A DNA stretch of 64,000 bases from Streptomyces violaceoruber (GTDB lineage: Bacteria > Actinomycetota > Actinomycetes > Streptomycetales > Streptomycetaceae). Below the pieces are notes generated by a model. The model saw only the letters and a list, made by a program, of their open reading frames with translations. It had not been told where the DNA came from and searched no databases. The stretch covers positions 310,001 through 374,000 of the forward strand of contig NZ_CP137734.1 in assembly GCF_033406955.1 (NCBI RefSeq), written 5' to 3'. Both the position numbers and the translations under genes were made by a program. Shown here one piece after another: positions 17,921-27,088 of the stretch (the first letter of the stretch is position 1; each line of letters begins with the position of its first letter).

Positions 17921-18001
17921 ATGACCACATACCGGTTCGGCACCACCGCGGAGTGTCCCCGCGTGCCCGAGCGGACCGGCTGTGAGCGTTCCGGCCTCTA
18001 A
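17921..18001 (+). CDS. Short leaderless ORF (26 aa) upstream of the TauD gene
   Basis: Starts MTTYRFGTTAECPRVP and ends in CERSGL; two Cys in 26 residues. The ATG sits seven bases after the CACAAT box, so ribosomes would load directly on the 5' end. It ends 173 bp before the dioxygenase start. Within the 312-bp gap (17863-18174) no other gene is seen. It may be a leader peptide controlling a sulfonate gene; this is inference. Confidence 0.45.
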   Translation: MTTYRFGTTAECPRVPERTGCERSGL

Positions 18002-18174
18002 CGGCCTTCTTCGTACCGACCGCCCGACGCCCCGCGCGTCGTAGCCCGTCGGCATTCTCTCCGGACCACCACCCGGAGCACCCGTAGCACCCTCGTTCCC
18101 CGGTCGTCCGGCGTGGCCTCGTGCCGTCCCCGGGCCGGGTCCCACGCGCATCGTCATACAAGGGGAGGACACCC

Positions 18175-19122
18175 ATGTCCGTCACGTCCGTCACGTCCGC
18201 CGGTCCGAGCACCGTCCTGCGCGAAGCACGCATCCCGGGGGACGGCATGTACGAGGGCCGGCGCACCCTGCGCCGGCTGCCCAAGGGCTGGGAGGAACGG
18301 CCCTACGAGCTCTTCGAGGTCGTCCCGCAGGCCCGCACCATCGGCGCGGAGATCCGTGGGGCCGACCTCTCCCGCCCGCTTCCGCCCGCGCTGCGCGAGG
18401 AGTTGAACCGTGCCCTGCTGGAGTGGAAGGTGCTGTTCTTCCGCGGCGCGCACCTCACCTCCGACCAGCAGCGCGACTTCGCCGGCAACTGGGGAGCGCT
18501 GGAGACCAACCCCCTGCTCGCCGCCGGTTCCAGCGACGACGTCGTCCGGTTCGACAAGGGCGACGGGGCCGTGCCGACGTACGAGAACGTGTGGCACACC
18601 GACGTCACCTTCCGCGAACGGCCCGCGCTGGGCGCGGTGCTGCAACTGCGCGAGGTGCCGCCGTTCGGCGGCGACACCATGTGGGCGGACATGGCCGCGG
18701 CCTACGACAACCTGCCCCGAGAGGTGAAGGAGCGCGTCGACGGCGCCCTGGCCGTCCACGACTTCATCCCCGGTTTCGCGCGGTTCTACGGACCCGAGCG
18801 GCTGCTGCCGCACCAGGACCTCCTCCCGCCCGTGGAGCACCCCGTCGTGCGCACCCACCCCGAGACGGGGCGGCGCATGCTCTTCGTCAACGCCTCGTTC
18901 ACCACCCGTATCACCGGCGTGGACCGCGACGAGAGCGACCGGCTGCTGCGTTTCCTCTTCCAGCAGGCGCACGTGCCCGAGTACCAGGTGCGCTGGCGCT
19001 GGCAGCCCGGCGACGTCGCCTTCTGGGACAACCGCGCCACCCAGCACTACGCGGTGGGTGACTACGGGTCCGAGCGGCGGATCGCCGAACGCGTCGCCAT
19101 CGAGGGCGACCGGCCCTTCTGA
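18175..19122 (+). CDS. TauD/TfdA-family Fe(II)/2-oxoglutarate dioxygenase
   Basis: A 315-aa non-heme iron dioxygenase. The HxD half of the facial triad is WHTDVTF (about residue 141); the distal His is in ATQHYAVGDYG, and the 2-oxoglutarate-binding Arg follows in SERRIAERV. The fold start EIRGADLSRPLPP matches taurine dioxygenase. ATG 18175 has GGGGAGG six bases upstream. Substrate may be taurine, another alkylsulfonate or an alkyl sulfate; the upstream short ORF and strong promoter suggest sulfur-source regulation. Convergent with the GH2 gene across a terminator. Confidence 0.9.
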   Translation: MSVTSVTSAGPSTVLREARIPGDGMYEGRRTLRRLPKGWEERPYELFEVVPQARTIGAEIRGADLSRPLPPALREELNRALLEWKVLFFRGAHLTSDQQRDFAGNWGALETNPLLAAGSSDDVVRFDKGDGAVPTYENVWHTDVTFRERPALGAVLQLREVPPFGGDTMWADMAAAYDNLPREVKERVDGALAVHDFIPGFARFYGPERLLPHQDLLPPVEHPVVRTHPETGRRMLFVNASFTTRITGVDRDESDRLLRFLFQQAHVPEYQVRWRWQPGDVAFWDNRATQHYAVGDYGSERRIAERVAIEGDRPF

Positions 19123-19128
19123 TCCGCG

Positions 19129-19172
19129 CGCACGGGGGCCGGGGGCGGCGCTTCGCCTCCGGCCCCCGTGCG
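19129..19172. terminator. Bidirectional terminator between tauD-like and GH2 genes
   Basis: Perfect 14-bp arms (19129-19142, CGCACGGGGGCCGG, and 19159-19172) with a small inner hairpin sit between convergent stop codons. Confidence 0.8.
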
Positions 19173-19174
19173 GG

Positions 19175-20995
19175 CTACGCCTCCGGTTCCTCGATGGCCG
19201 CCGGGCGCAGCTGGGCGGCGCGGACCCGGGCGATGTCGAGCTTCTCGCCCCGGTCGAAGCGGTAGATGCCGTTCTGCTCCTGGAAGACGTCGGTCAACTG
19301 GGTGTAGCAGTAGCCGAACATGTCGCGGTCGCCGAGCAGGACCTCGGTGAGGCCGGCGAACCGCTCGTGGAACTCGTCCTCGTTGCGGACGCGTTCCCCG
19401 TAGCCCCAGGAGACGGTGCGGTCCTCGCCGGACTGCGCGGCGGCCGCCTCCGGGTCCCACCAGATGCCGCCGAACTCGCTGACGAAGTACGGCTGGCCCC
19501 GGTACGGCTGGGAGTAGGGGGCACCGCTCTCGTGGGCGTTGACGAACGGCGCGTCCTTGGCGAGGCCGGACATCAACTCCCGGAAGGCGGCGGGATCCTG
19601 CTCGTAGTTGTGGGAGTCGTAGATGTCCGTCTCGGCGACCCGGTGGGCGTAGCCGGAGGCGTCCACGACCGGGCGGGTGGTGTCCATGGCCTTGGTGGCC
19701 AGGAACATCGCCCGGGTCACGTCGTCGAGCTGGGTGATCCGGTCGTGCAGCTTCTGGTAGGTCTCGTTGAGCGGGCACCAGCCGATGATCGAGGGGTGCG
19801 AGTAGTCGCGCTCCAGCGCCTCCAGCCACTGGGCGACGTAGGAGGCGTCGGGCTTCTGGTTGTCGCCCGAGGAACCGCCGGTCTCGCAGCCCCAGTCGCC
19901 GAACTCGCCCCAGACCAGGTAGCCGAGGCGGTCGGCGTGGTGGAGGAAGCGCTCCTCGAAGACCTTCTGGTGCAGCCGGGCCCCGTTGAAGCCGGCCGCC
20001 ATGGCCAACTCGATGTCCCGCACCAGGGCCTCGTCGGTGGGGGCGGTCATCAGCCCGTCCGGGTACCAGCCCTGGTCGAGGACGAGGCGCTGGAAGACGG
20101 GGCGGCCGTTGAGCAGGACGGCCCTGCCGCGCAGTCCCACGGCGCGCAGTCCGGCGTAGCTCTCGGCGCTGTCTACCACCTGGCCCGCGGCGTCGAGGAG
20201 TTCGAGCCGCAGGTCGTACAGGTGCGGGTCCTCCGGTCCCCACTCGCGCCGCCGGTCGTCCGGCACCGGCAGGTGCAGGCGCGGGGCGAGGTCGAGGTCG
20301 GCGCGTGCCTCGGCGCGGCTCACCTCGCCGTCGGCGTCGCCGAGGACGGCGCGGACCCGGTACCCCGGGCGGTTGCCGGACAGGGGCAGTTCGAGGTGGA
20401 AGGCGGAGCCGGCCAGGTCGGGGGTGACGCGGGGACGGCGCAGGTGCGTCTCGGGGACGGGCTCCAGCCACACGGTCTGCCAGATACCGGTCACGCGGGT
20501 GTAGTTGCAGTCGTGGTTGGCGTACTTGATCGCCTGCTTGCCGCGGGCCTGCGGGCCGGACTTGGGGTCGCGGGCCCGGACGGTGATCACGACCTCCTCC
20601 CCCGCCCCGGCGATGTCGCCGAGGTCGGCGGTGAAGGGCGTGAAGCCGCCGCGGTGCCGGGCGACCTCTCTTCCGTCGGCCCACACGGTGGTGTCGTGGT
20701 CGACGGCGCCGAAGTGCAGCAGGACGCGGCGGCCGGCCCAGGCGGCGGGCAGGGTGAGGGCCCGCCGGTACCAGACGGCCTCCAGGAAGTCGGTGTCGCC
20801 GATGCCGGACAGCTCGGACTCGGGCGGGAAGGGGACGAGGATCTCGTCACGCAGCTCGCGGTCGAGCAGACCGCGTTCGAGGCCGCTGTCCCCCCGGTCG
20901 GTCTCGAACTGCCAGGCGCCGTTCAGGTTGAGCCAGTCGCGGCGCGTGAACTGCGGTCGCGGGTACTCCGGGCGCGGTACGGAGTGAGTGGGCAC
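19175..20995 (-). CDS. Glycoside hydrolase family 2 beta-glycosidase
   Basis: A 606-aa intracellular retaining glycosidase (no signal peptide). The N-terminal sugar-binding jelly roll starts at WLNLNGAWQFE, an Ig-like middle domain follows, and the C-terminal TIM barrel carries the acid/base Glu in WCPLNETYQ (about residue 409) and the nucleophile Glu in VSEFGGIWWD (about residue 507). The GTG at 20995 has GGAG five bases upstream. It ends an operon with an ABC importer and should hydrolyse the imported oligosaccharide. Exact sugar is not evident (beta-galactoside, glucuronide or arabinoside are possible). Confidence 0.9.
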   Translation of the reverse strand: MPTHSVPRPEYPRPQFTRRDWLNLNGAWQFETDRGDSGLERGLLDRELRDEILVPFPPESELSGIGDTDFLEAVWYRRALTLPAAWAGRRVLLHFGAVDHDTTVWADGREVARHRGGFTPFTADLGDIAGAGEEVVITVRARDPKSGPQARGKQAIKYANHDCNYTRVTGIWQTVWLEPVPETHLRRPRVTPDLAGSAFHLELPLSGNRPGYRVRAVLGDADGEVSRAEARADLDLAPRLHLPVPDDRRREWGPEDPHLYDLRLELLDAAGQVVDSAESYAGLRAVGLRGRAVLLNGRPVFQRLVLDQGWYPDGLMTAPTDEALVRDIELAMAAGFNGARLHQKVFEERFLHHADRLGYLVWGEFGDWGCETGGSSGDNQKPDASYVAQWLEALERDYSHPSIIGWCPLNETYQKLHDRITQLDDVTRAMFLATKAMDTTRPVVDASGYAHRVAETDIYDSHNYEQDPAAFRELMSGLAKDAPFVNAHESGAPYSQPYRGQPYFVSEFGGIWWDPEAAAAQSGEDRTVSWGYGERVRNEDEFHERFAGLTEVLLGDRDMFGYCYTQLTDVFQEQNGIYRFDRGEKLDIARVRAAQLRPAAIEEPEA

Positions 20996-21060
20996 ACATG
21001 CTCCAGTCGATCGGTGGGCCGGGCGCGCGAACGTCGGCCCGTGGGTACAGCTGTGAGGGT

Positions 21061-21960
21061 TCAGGAACCGCCGAGGCCGGTGGTGGCGACGGAGTTGACG
21101 ATGCGGCGCTGGAAGAGGAGGAAGACCACGATCAGCGGCAGCGCGGCCAGCAGGGCGGAGGCCATGGACTGCGCGTACTGGATGCCGTAGGCGTCCTTCA
21201 CGGTGGCCAGGCCCACCGGGAGGGTCATCAGGTCGGGGTCGTTGGTGACGATGAACGGCCACATGAAGTTGTTCCAGGCGCCGATGAAGACGAAGATCGC
21301 CACCGCGGCCACGATCGGCCGGGCGAGCGGCAGGACGATCGACCGGAAGACCCGGAACTCGGAGGCGCCGTCGATCCGGGCCGCCTCCTCCAGCTCCTTG
21401 GGGATGCCGTCGAAGAACCGCTTCAGGATGAACACCATCATCGGCGCGACGACCTGGGGCAGGATGACCGCAGCATAGGTGTCGACCAGGTTGAACAGGG
21501 TCATCTGGTCGAACAGCGGCACGACGAGCAGCTGCGGCGGGACCATGATGGCGGCCACGGTGACGCCGAGCAGCGCCTTGCGGCCGCGGAAGGTACCGCG
21601 GGAGAAGCCGTACGCGGCGAGGGTGGAGACCGCCACGGTGATCAGCGTGACCAGGGTGGAGATCAGAAAGCTGTTGAAGGCCCAGACGGTGACGTTCCCG
21701 CGTTCCAGTATCTGCTGGTAGGCGTCCAGGGTGAAGGCGCCCTTGAACGGGGACAGCCCGGTGGTGTTGATGTCCTCCTCGCTCTGCACCGAGGTGATGA
21801 CGGCCCACACGAACGGCAGCAGCCAGACGACGGCGAGGACGACGAGCGCGGTCCCGGCCAGGACGCGGGGCAGCCTTCCGTGGCCGAGGAGCAGGGGTGA
21901 GCCGGCCGCTTCGCGGGGTGGACGGCGCCGGGTACTCAGGGTGGTGGCGGTTGCGGACAC
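21061..21960 (-). CDS. Carbohydrate ABC transporter permease (MalG type)
   Basis: A 299-aa inner-membrane permease of the CUT1 family with six predicted transmembrane helices. The EAA loop contacting the ATPase is LEEAARIDGASEFRVFRSIV. The start is GTG 21960 with GGAGG seven bases upstream, two bases after the previous permease gene ends. No ATPase gene is in the operon; Streptomyces CUT1 systems commonly use a shared MsiK ATPase encoded elsewhere. Confidence 0.93.
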   Translation of the reverse strand: MSATATTLSTRRRPPREAAGSPLLLGHGRLPRVLAGTALVVLAVVWLLPFVWAVITSVQSEEDINTTGLSPFKGAFTLDAYQQILERGNVTVWAFNSFLISTLVTLITVAVSTLAAYGFSRGTFRGRKALLGVTVAAIMVPPQLLVVPLFDQMTLFNLVDTYAAVILPQVVAPMMVFILKRFFDGIPKELEEAARIDGASEFRVFRSIVLPLARPIVAAVAIFVFIGAWNNFMWPFIVTNDPDLMTLPVGLATVKDAYGIQYAQSMASALLAALPLIVVFLLFQRRIVNSVATTGLGGS

Positions 21961-21962
21961 GA

Positions 21963-22904
21963 TCAGTCCTCCCGGCGGAAGAGGCGGAGCTGCACGAGCG
22001 AGACGAGGACGATCAGGGCGAAGAAGAGGTACGAGACGGCGGAGGCGTAGCCGAGGCGGTAGCCGGTGAAGCCGACGTCGTAGACGTACTCCAGGACCGG
22101 CCGGGTGGAGCCGTTGGGTCCGCCCTTGGTGAGGATGTAGATCTGGTCGAAGACCTTCAGGGAGGCCAGCACCTGGAGCATGGCCACCAGGCCGGTGGTC
22201 CGGCGCAGTTGGGGCAGGGTGATGGACCACAGGCGGCGCCAGGCGCCGGCTCCGTCGAGTGCCGCCGCCTCGTCGAAGGTGGTGGGCAGGGACTGGAGCG
22301 CCGCGAGGTAGAGCAGGAAGTTGAAGCCGACGGTCCACCAGACGGTGAGGGCGGCCACCGACCACATCGCGACGGACTCGTCGGACAGCCACCCGACCGG
22401 CGCCATGCCGAGGGCGTCCAGGAGCTGGTTGGCCATGCCCAGTTCGGGCTGGTAGAGCCAGGTCCAGATCATGGTCACGACGGTCACGGGCAGCAGGTAG
22501 GGCGCGAAGAACGACAGGCGCCAGGCCCACTGACCGGCGAGCCCGCTGTGCACCAGCAGGGCCATCGCCAGCGCGACCAGCACCAGCGGGACGCTGGAGA
22601 CGCCCGTGAAGAAGACGGTGTTGCCGAGGCTGCTCCACACGTCCGGGTCGCCGAACGCCTCGGTGTAGTTGTCGAAGCCGACGAAGCCCGGGTCGCGCAG
22701 GGCGAGCGAGCTGTCGGTGAGGCTCATCCAGAGCCCCTGCACGATCGGCCACACCATGAAGAGGCCGAACACGAGCAGGAACGGCAGGACGAACACGAGC
22801 CCGTTGCCGGTGCGTATGCGGCCGAGGGCGGAGCGGCGGCCGCCCGGGGCAGCGGCGGGCGGGGCGGTCCGTTCCTCGGCGCCGAGGGGTGCGGTGGTGG
22901 TCAC
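21963..22904 (-). CDS. Carbohydrate ABC transporter permease (MalF type)
   Basis: A 313-aa permease with about six transmembrane helices and the EAA motif FDEAAALDGAGAWRRLWSI. GTG 22904 is favoured because GGAG lies eight bases upstream; GTG 22913 would leave no spacing. It pairs with the MalG-type permease downstream and the binding-protein gene upstream. Confidence 0.93.
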   Translation of the reverse strand: MTTTAPLGAEERTAPPAAAPGGRRSALGRIRTGNGLVFVLPFLLVFGLFMVWPIVQGLWMSLTDSSLALRDPGFVGFDNYTEAFGDPDVWSSLGNTVFFTGVSSVPLVLVALAMALLVHSGLAGQWAWRLSFFAPYLLPVTVVTMIWTWLYQPELGMANQLLDALGMAPVGWLSDESVAMWSVAALTVWWTVGFNFLLYLAALQSLPTTFDEAAALDGAGAWRRLWSITLPQLRRTTGLVAMLQVLASLKVFDQIYILTKGGPNGSTRPVLEYVYDVGFTGYRLGYASAVSYLFFALIVLVSLVQLRLFRRED

Positions 22905-22925
22905 GTCGGTCACTCCTTTCGCTGG

Positions 22926-24299
22926 TCAGGCCACCGGGTTGGGCTGCCGCAGCAGGGTGTCCGCCTCGCGGACCATCTGCCGCACCGCCTTCTCGGGGGT
23001 GGTGTCGCCCAGCAGCGCCGACTGGAGCGGCTGGCACATCCGGTTCTGGAAGTTGGAACCGGCGCCCGCGAACCAGTTGGGCGGGTCGAGCACCGCCACC
23101 TCGGCGGCGTCGGCGTAGGAGGACTGGGGGTCGAGTGCCGCGTACTCGGGCTCCGCGAGGACGGGCTGGTAGGCGGGGATGTGTCCGGCGCTCGCCCAGG
23201 TGAGGCTCTGCTTGAGTATCTGCGCGACGTATCGGTGGGCCTCGCGGCGCCGGGCCGGATCGGGGCTGTCCTGGTGCGGAAGGACGAAGCTGTGGCTGTC
23301 GGTGTAGACGGCCGGCTTCTCGAAGACCTGCGGGAACGGCGCGGCGCCCAGCTCCATGCCGGACTTCTTCAGCGTCGGCAGCTCCCACTCGCCGAGCATC
23401 GCCATGCCGCCGCGTCCGCTGCTGAAGGCGGCCAGCGCGCCGTTGTAGTCCAGGTTGCTGGGGTTGGTCTTCCCGTCGAAGAGCCGCGTCATGAGGGTGA
23501 CGACGCGTACGGCGGCGTCGACGTCGATCTCCGGGGGACCGCCGTCCGGCAGGTCGAAGGCGGCGCCGGTCTGCGCGTAGAGCCCGGCGAACAGGCGCCA
23601 GTTCTGTGCCGTGTCGGTGACGTGGCCGAACAGGATGCCCGACTCGCCGGTCGCCTCGGCGAGGGCCTTGCCCGCCTCCAGCAGCGCCTCGGGGGATCCC
23701 ATGGGAGCCAGTTCGCCGGCGGCGTCCAGGAGTCCGGCCCGCTCCGCGGCCTTCTTGTCGTAGAACACGATGAAGGGGTGGACGTCCAGCGGGATCGCGT
23801 AGACGGTCCCCTCGTGCCGCGTGCGTGCCCACACGGCCGGGGTGAAGTCCTTCTCCGTGACGCCGTACTCGGCGAGCAGGTCCAGGTCGAAGGCGTCCAC
23901 CAGGCCGCCGGGGGCGTAGCCCGCCAGCCGGGACAGGTGCATGGCGGCCACGTCGGAGGCCCGGCCGCCGGCCGCGGACATGGCGAGCTTGGTGTAGTAC
24001 GACGGGCCCCAGTCCAGGATCGTCCGGTCGATCTCGAAGCCCTCGGCTCCCCCGGCCCCCTTGGACACGGCCTCGATCATGTCGTCCATGAGCATGCCGT
24101 CACCGCCCTGGAAGAGGTCCCAGACGCTCAGCGCGGACGCCCCGGAGGCCGAGGCCGGTGACGCGCAGCCGGACAGCGGGCCCGCGGCGAGCAGGGCTCC
24201 CGCCCCGGCCATGGCGTGACGCAGTATCCGGCGGCGGCTGGGGCGGCGGACCGGGTCGGACACGGCCGGCACCCCCTGGGCGGGCAAACGGGAACTCAT
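22926..24299 (-). CDS. Sugar ABC transporter solute-binding lipoprotein
   Basis: A 457-aa extracellular binding protein. The N-terminus has an Arg-rich segment (RRPSRRRILR), a hydrophobic run and the lipobox PLSGC with Cys45, so it is a lipoprotein, possibly Tat-exported. The mature part has the family-1 binding-protein pattern (YAIPLDVHPFIVFYDKKAAERAGL). First gene of the operon with two permeases and GH2. Its promoter region contains the palindrome TACATCGATGTA, likely bound by the divergent LacI regulator. Confidence 0.92.
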   Translation of the reverse strand: MSSRLPAQGVPAVSDPVRRPSRRRILRHAMAGAGALLAAGPLSGCASPASASGASALSVWDLFQGGDGMLMDDMIEAVSKGAGGAEGFEIDRTILDWGPSYYTKLAMSAAGGRASDVAAMHLSRLAGYAPGGLVDAFDLDLLAEYGVTEKDFTPAVWARTRHEGTVYAIPLDVHPFIVFYDKKAAERAGLLDAAGELAPMGSPEALLEAGKALAEATGESGILFGHVTDTAQNWRLFAGLYAQTGAAFDLPDGGPPEIDVDAAVRVVTLMTRLFDGKTNPSNLDYNGALAAFSSGRGGMAMLGEWELPTLKKSGMELGAAPFPQVFEKPAVYTDSHSFVLPHQDSPDPARRREAHRYVAQILKQSLTWASAGHIPAYQPVLAEPEYAALDPQSSYADAAEVAVLDPPNWFAGAGSNFQNRMCQPLQSALLGDTTPEKAVRQMVREADTLLRQPNPVA

Positions 24300-24342
24300 C
24301 GCGGACCTTTCGACGGCCGGAGCTCATGCGGTGGCTTGTTTT

Positions 24343-24354
24343 TACATCGATGTA
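24343..24354. promoter_or_regulatory. LacI-type operator upstream of the ABC operon
   Basis: TACATCGATGTA is a perfect 12-bp palindrome with a central CG, typical of LacI-family operators. The same core recurs at 26998-27009 before the GH43 gene. Confidence 0.75.
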
Positions 24355-24453
24355 CATTGGCTGTAAAGAGCTGGACGGAAGTGGACCTGCGCCGCAGCCC
24401 TCCCCGCGCCGGGACATAGACTCGGGCAGCGCGAAAGAGGCAGGGAGGTCTCG

Positions 24454-25494
24454 GTGGCACGGCCCAGGATCAAGGACGTCGCACGTCATGCGGGCGTTTC
24501 GGAGAAGACGGTGTCCAATGTCATCAACGACTACGCCCATGTCTCCGACCGGACCAGGCAGGTGGTGCGCGAGGCCATCGAACACCTCGGCTACCGGGTC
24601 AATCTGGCCGGCCGTCATTTGCGCAAGGGCAGAACCGGCATCATCGCGCTCGTCGTCCCGGAACTGGACATACCGTACTTCGCGGAGCTGGCCCGGCATG
24701 TCATCCGCGAGGCCGAGGAGCGGTCCCTGACGGTCCTGATCCACCAGTCCGGGGCGGACCGCGACCACGAGCTGGCGGCGCTGGCCGGGTTCGGCTCCAC
24801 CTTCGTGGACGGGATCATCCTCAGCCCGCTGGCGCTGACCGCCGACGACCTGCGGGACCGTACGGGCTTCCCGCCCACGGTGCTGCTCGGGGAGCTGCTG
24901 GAGGAGGGCGCCGACCATGTGGCCATCGACAACGAGCGCGCCGCACACGAGGCGACCCGCCATCTGATCGGGCTCGGGCGCCGCACCGTTCTCGCCGTCG
25001 GGGGGCGCGACGACTCGGGTCTGGGGACTGCGCAGGCGCGCACCCGGGGCTACCGTGCCGCCCTGACGGAGGCGGGCATCGCCTACGATCCGGCCGCTCT
25101 GCTGCCGGTCGGCTCCTTCCGGATGCCCGACGGCGCGCGGGCCGTGGCGCGGGCGCTCGCACAGGGCGCCCGGCCCGACGCGCTGCTGTGTCTCAACGAC
25201 CAGTTGGCGCTGGGTGCGCTGCGCGCCCTGCACGAGCACGGGGTGTCGGTGCCCGGGGACGTCGCCGTGATCGGCTTCGACGACGTGGAGGGCGGTCGGT
25301 TCAGCGTCCCGACGCTGAGCACGGTGGCGCCGGACAAGGCGGCGGTGGCCAAGGTCGCCGTGCAACTGCTCCAGCACCGCATCGAGGAGGCGACGGCGCC
25401 GGACGGTGCCGTGCCGGGGGTACAGGCGCAGGACCGCATCGTGGCCCACCGGCTCGTCCTGAGGGAGAGCACGCAGGGCCACGAGCGGCGCTGA
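24454..25494 (+). CDS. LacI-family transcriptional regulator
   Basis: A 346-aa repressor. The N-terminal helix-turn-helix is IKDVARHAGVSEKTVSNVIN with the hinge helix NLAGRHLRKG; a periplasmic-binding-protein-like sensor domain follows (ALLCLNDQLALGALRALHE, VAVIGFDDVEGG). GTG 24454 has GGGAGG five bases upstream. It is divergent from the ABC/GH2 operon and convergent with GH43. The two TACATCGATGTA sites at both target promoters make it the likely regulator of the whole locus. Confidence 0.93.
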   Translation: MARPRIKDVARHAGVSEKTVSNVINDYAHVSDRTRQVVREAIEHLGYRVNLAGRHLRKGRTGIIALVVPELDIPYFAELARHVIREAEERSLTVLIHQSGADRDHELAALAGFGSTFVDGIILSPLALTADDLRDRTGFPPTVLLGELLEEGADHVAIDNERAAHEATRHLIGLGRRTVLAVGGRDDSGLGTAQARTRGYRAALTEAGIAYDPAALLPVGSFRMPDGARAVARALAQGARPDALLCLNDQLALGALRALHEHGVSVPGDVAVIGFDDVEGGRFSVPTLSTVAPDKAAVAKVAVQLLQHRIEEATAPDGAVPGVQAQDRIVAHRLVLRESTQGHERR

Positions 25495-25497
25495 CGC

Positions 25498-26973
25498 TCA
25501 GTCCGTGTAGACCTCGGCCCGGTCGACGCTCACGAAGGACGCCCCGGACTGGGAGTTGTGCTCGCCCGTGACCCGGATCCGCAGGGTGTGCCTGCCGTTC
25601 GCCAGCCGTGGACTCGTGTACTGCACCGCCTCCCCGACGCGGATCGCGCCGTGGAAGTCCACCCGCTGCTCGGGCCCGCCGTCGATGCTGATGCCCGCGT
25701 AGCCGTTGCCGGTGTCCTTGACGGAGAGCAGGGCGATCCGGGTGCCGGTGAAGGCGAAGGTGGCCGTGGCACCGGCCCGGTCGCTCCAGTGGTCGTCGCT
25801 CCAGAAGCACTGCGTGGCGCAGCCGGTACCGGAGTTCCAGGCGCCGGAGTAGGCGACGCTCCCGGCGCCGCTGGAGCGGCCGTCGTCGTTGATCCAGTAG
25901 TTGCCCGAGCCGGGGTCGCCCGAGGGCAGGTTCTGGGTGGCGCCCAGGGCGAGCGGACGGCCGAAGTCGGGGGTGCCGTCGGCCCGCCAGGTGAACCTCT
26001 GCGCCCGCGTGGTGCGGTTGGTGTAGGTGTTCACCGACGTGGTCTTGGCGTGGTAGACGATCCAGTCCTCGGTCCCGTCGGGCGACGTGAAGAAGGCGTG
26101 GTGGCCCGGTCCGAAGACACCCCGGTCGTCGGACCGGGAGAACACCGCGCCCTGGTGCTGGTGCCAGTTGCCCGGCACCAGCGGGTCGGCGTTCAGCGGC
26201 ATCGACATCATCCGGACCTGGTAGTCCGGCTTGCCCGTGTCACAGGTGGAGTACGTCATCCAGACCCGCCCGCCCCGGTAGAGGAACTCGGGCCCCTCGC
26301 GCACCTCGGGGCAGCCGCCCGCCGCGTCGATCGCCACCGCGTTCCCGGAGACGGTGTAAGGGTTGGACATCGGGGCGATGTTGATCCCGTTGTGCTGGTA
26401 CTGGTTGATGCCGCTGTAGGCGAGGTAGAGCCGGCCCCCGAGCTGGAGGATGCCCGCGTCGATGGCGAAGTCGTCGGCGTGGTTGGGCGGGGCGAGCTTG
26501 GCCTTGAAGTGGTACGGGCCGGTGGGGTCGTCGCGCTCCGACTCCAGGACGTACAGCCGGTGGTGGTCGTCGACGCCGTCGTCGGCCGTGTAGTAGAGGT
26601 ACCAGCGGTCGCCGAAGCGGTAGAACTCCGGGGCCCAGATGTTGCGGTTGCGGGACGGGTCGGTGTCGGTCCACACGGTGACCGGGTCCGCGGTCAGCAG
26701 GGTGCCCAGGGACGGGGAGCGCCACATCCGGATGCTGCCGCCCTGGGTGGTGGTGAGGTAGTAGGCGCCCTTCCAGTGCGTCATGAAGGGGTCGGGGCCG
26801 CTGTTGAGCGGGTTGCGGAAGGTGCCGGCCGCCAAGGTGTGGGCGCGGGGCTCGGCCGCCGCCGCGGCGGTGGGTCCGGTGAGCCCGGGCAGCAGGCCCA
26901 CGACCAGCCCCAGGAGGGCGGCGAGGAGCGGACCGAGGCGGGCGCGGGGACGGTGCGAGGGGCTGGGAAGCAC
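25498..26973 (-). CDS. Secreted glycoside hydrolase family 43 enzyme with C-terminal carbohydrate-binding-type domain
   Basis: A 491-aa exported five-bladed beta-propeller glycosidase, probably an alpha-L-arabinofuranosidase or related enzyme. A signal peptide ends near residue 40 (TAAAAAEP). Propeller motifs: FRNPLNSGPDPFMTH (base Asp61), WAPEFYRFGDRWYLYY, FAIDAGIL (pKa-tuning Asp) and VREGPEFLYRGG (acid Glu). The last about 130 residues form a beta-sandwich like a carbohydrate-binding module. An operator palindrome is 25 bp upstream of the GTG start. It would release sugars outside the cell for the ABC importer. Confidence 0.9.
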   Translation of the reverse strand: MLPSPSHRPRARLGPLLAALLGLVVGLLPGLTGPTAAAAAEPRAHTLAAGTFRNPLNSGPDPFMTHWKGAYYLTTTQGGSIRMWRSPSLGTLLTADPVTVWTDTDPSRNRNIWAPEFYRFGDRWYLYYTADDGVDDHHRLYVLESERDDPTGPYHFKAKLAPPNHADDFAIDAGILQLGGRLYLAYSGINQYQHNGINIAPMSNPYTVSGNAVAIDAAGGCPEVREGPEFLYRGGRVWMTYSTCDTGKPDYQVRMMSMPLNADPLVPGNWHQHQGAVFSRSDDRGVFGPGHHAFFTSPDGTEDWIVYHAKTTSVNTYTNRTTRAQRFTWRADGTPDFGRPLALGATQNLPSGDPGSGNYWINDDGRSSGAGSVAYSGAWNSGTGCATQCFWSDDHWSDRAGATATFAFTGTRIALLSVKDTGNGYAGISIDGGPEQRVDFHGAIRVGEAVQYTSPRLANGRHTLRIRVTGEHNSQSGASFVSVDRAEVYTD

Positions 26974-26997
26974 GTGGGGGTCCTCTCCCGTGGCCTT

Positions 26998-27009
26998 TAC
27001 ATCGATGTA
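26998..27009. promoter_or_regulatory. LacI-type operator upstream of the GH43 gene
   Basis: TACATCGATGTA (in TTTACATCGATGTAA) matches the operator at 24343-24354 exactly and sits at the expected promoter position of the minus-strand GH43 gene. Confidence 0.78.
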
Positions 27010-27060
27010 ATGACGGGGCGTCAGGGTAGGGACGGCTCAGGGGACTGTCAACAGGGCCAA

Positions 27061-27076
27061 AAATGGTATTCCATTT
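27061..27076. promoter_or_regulatory. GntR-type operator candidate upstream of the NCS1 permease
   Basis: AAATGG-TATT-CCATTT is a perfect 6+4+6 inverted repeat. TGGTAT..CCA-type dyads are typical for FCD-domain GntR regulators, and one is encoded two genes downstream. It lies 12 bp upstream of the putative -35 box. Confidence 0.5.
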
Positions 27077-27088
27077 ACGGCAGACCTC

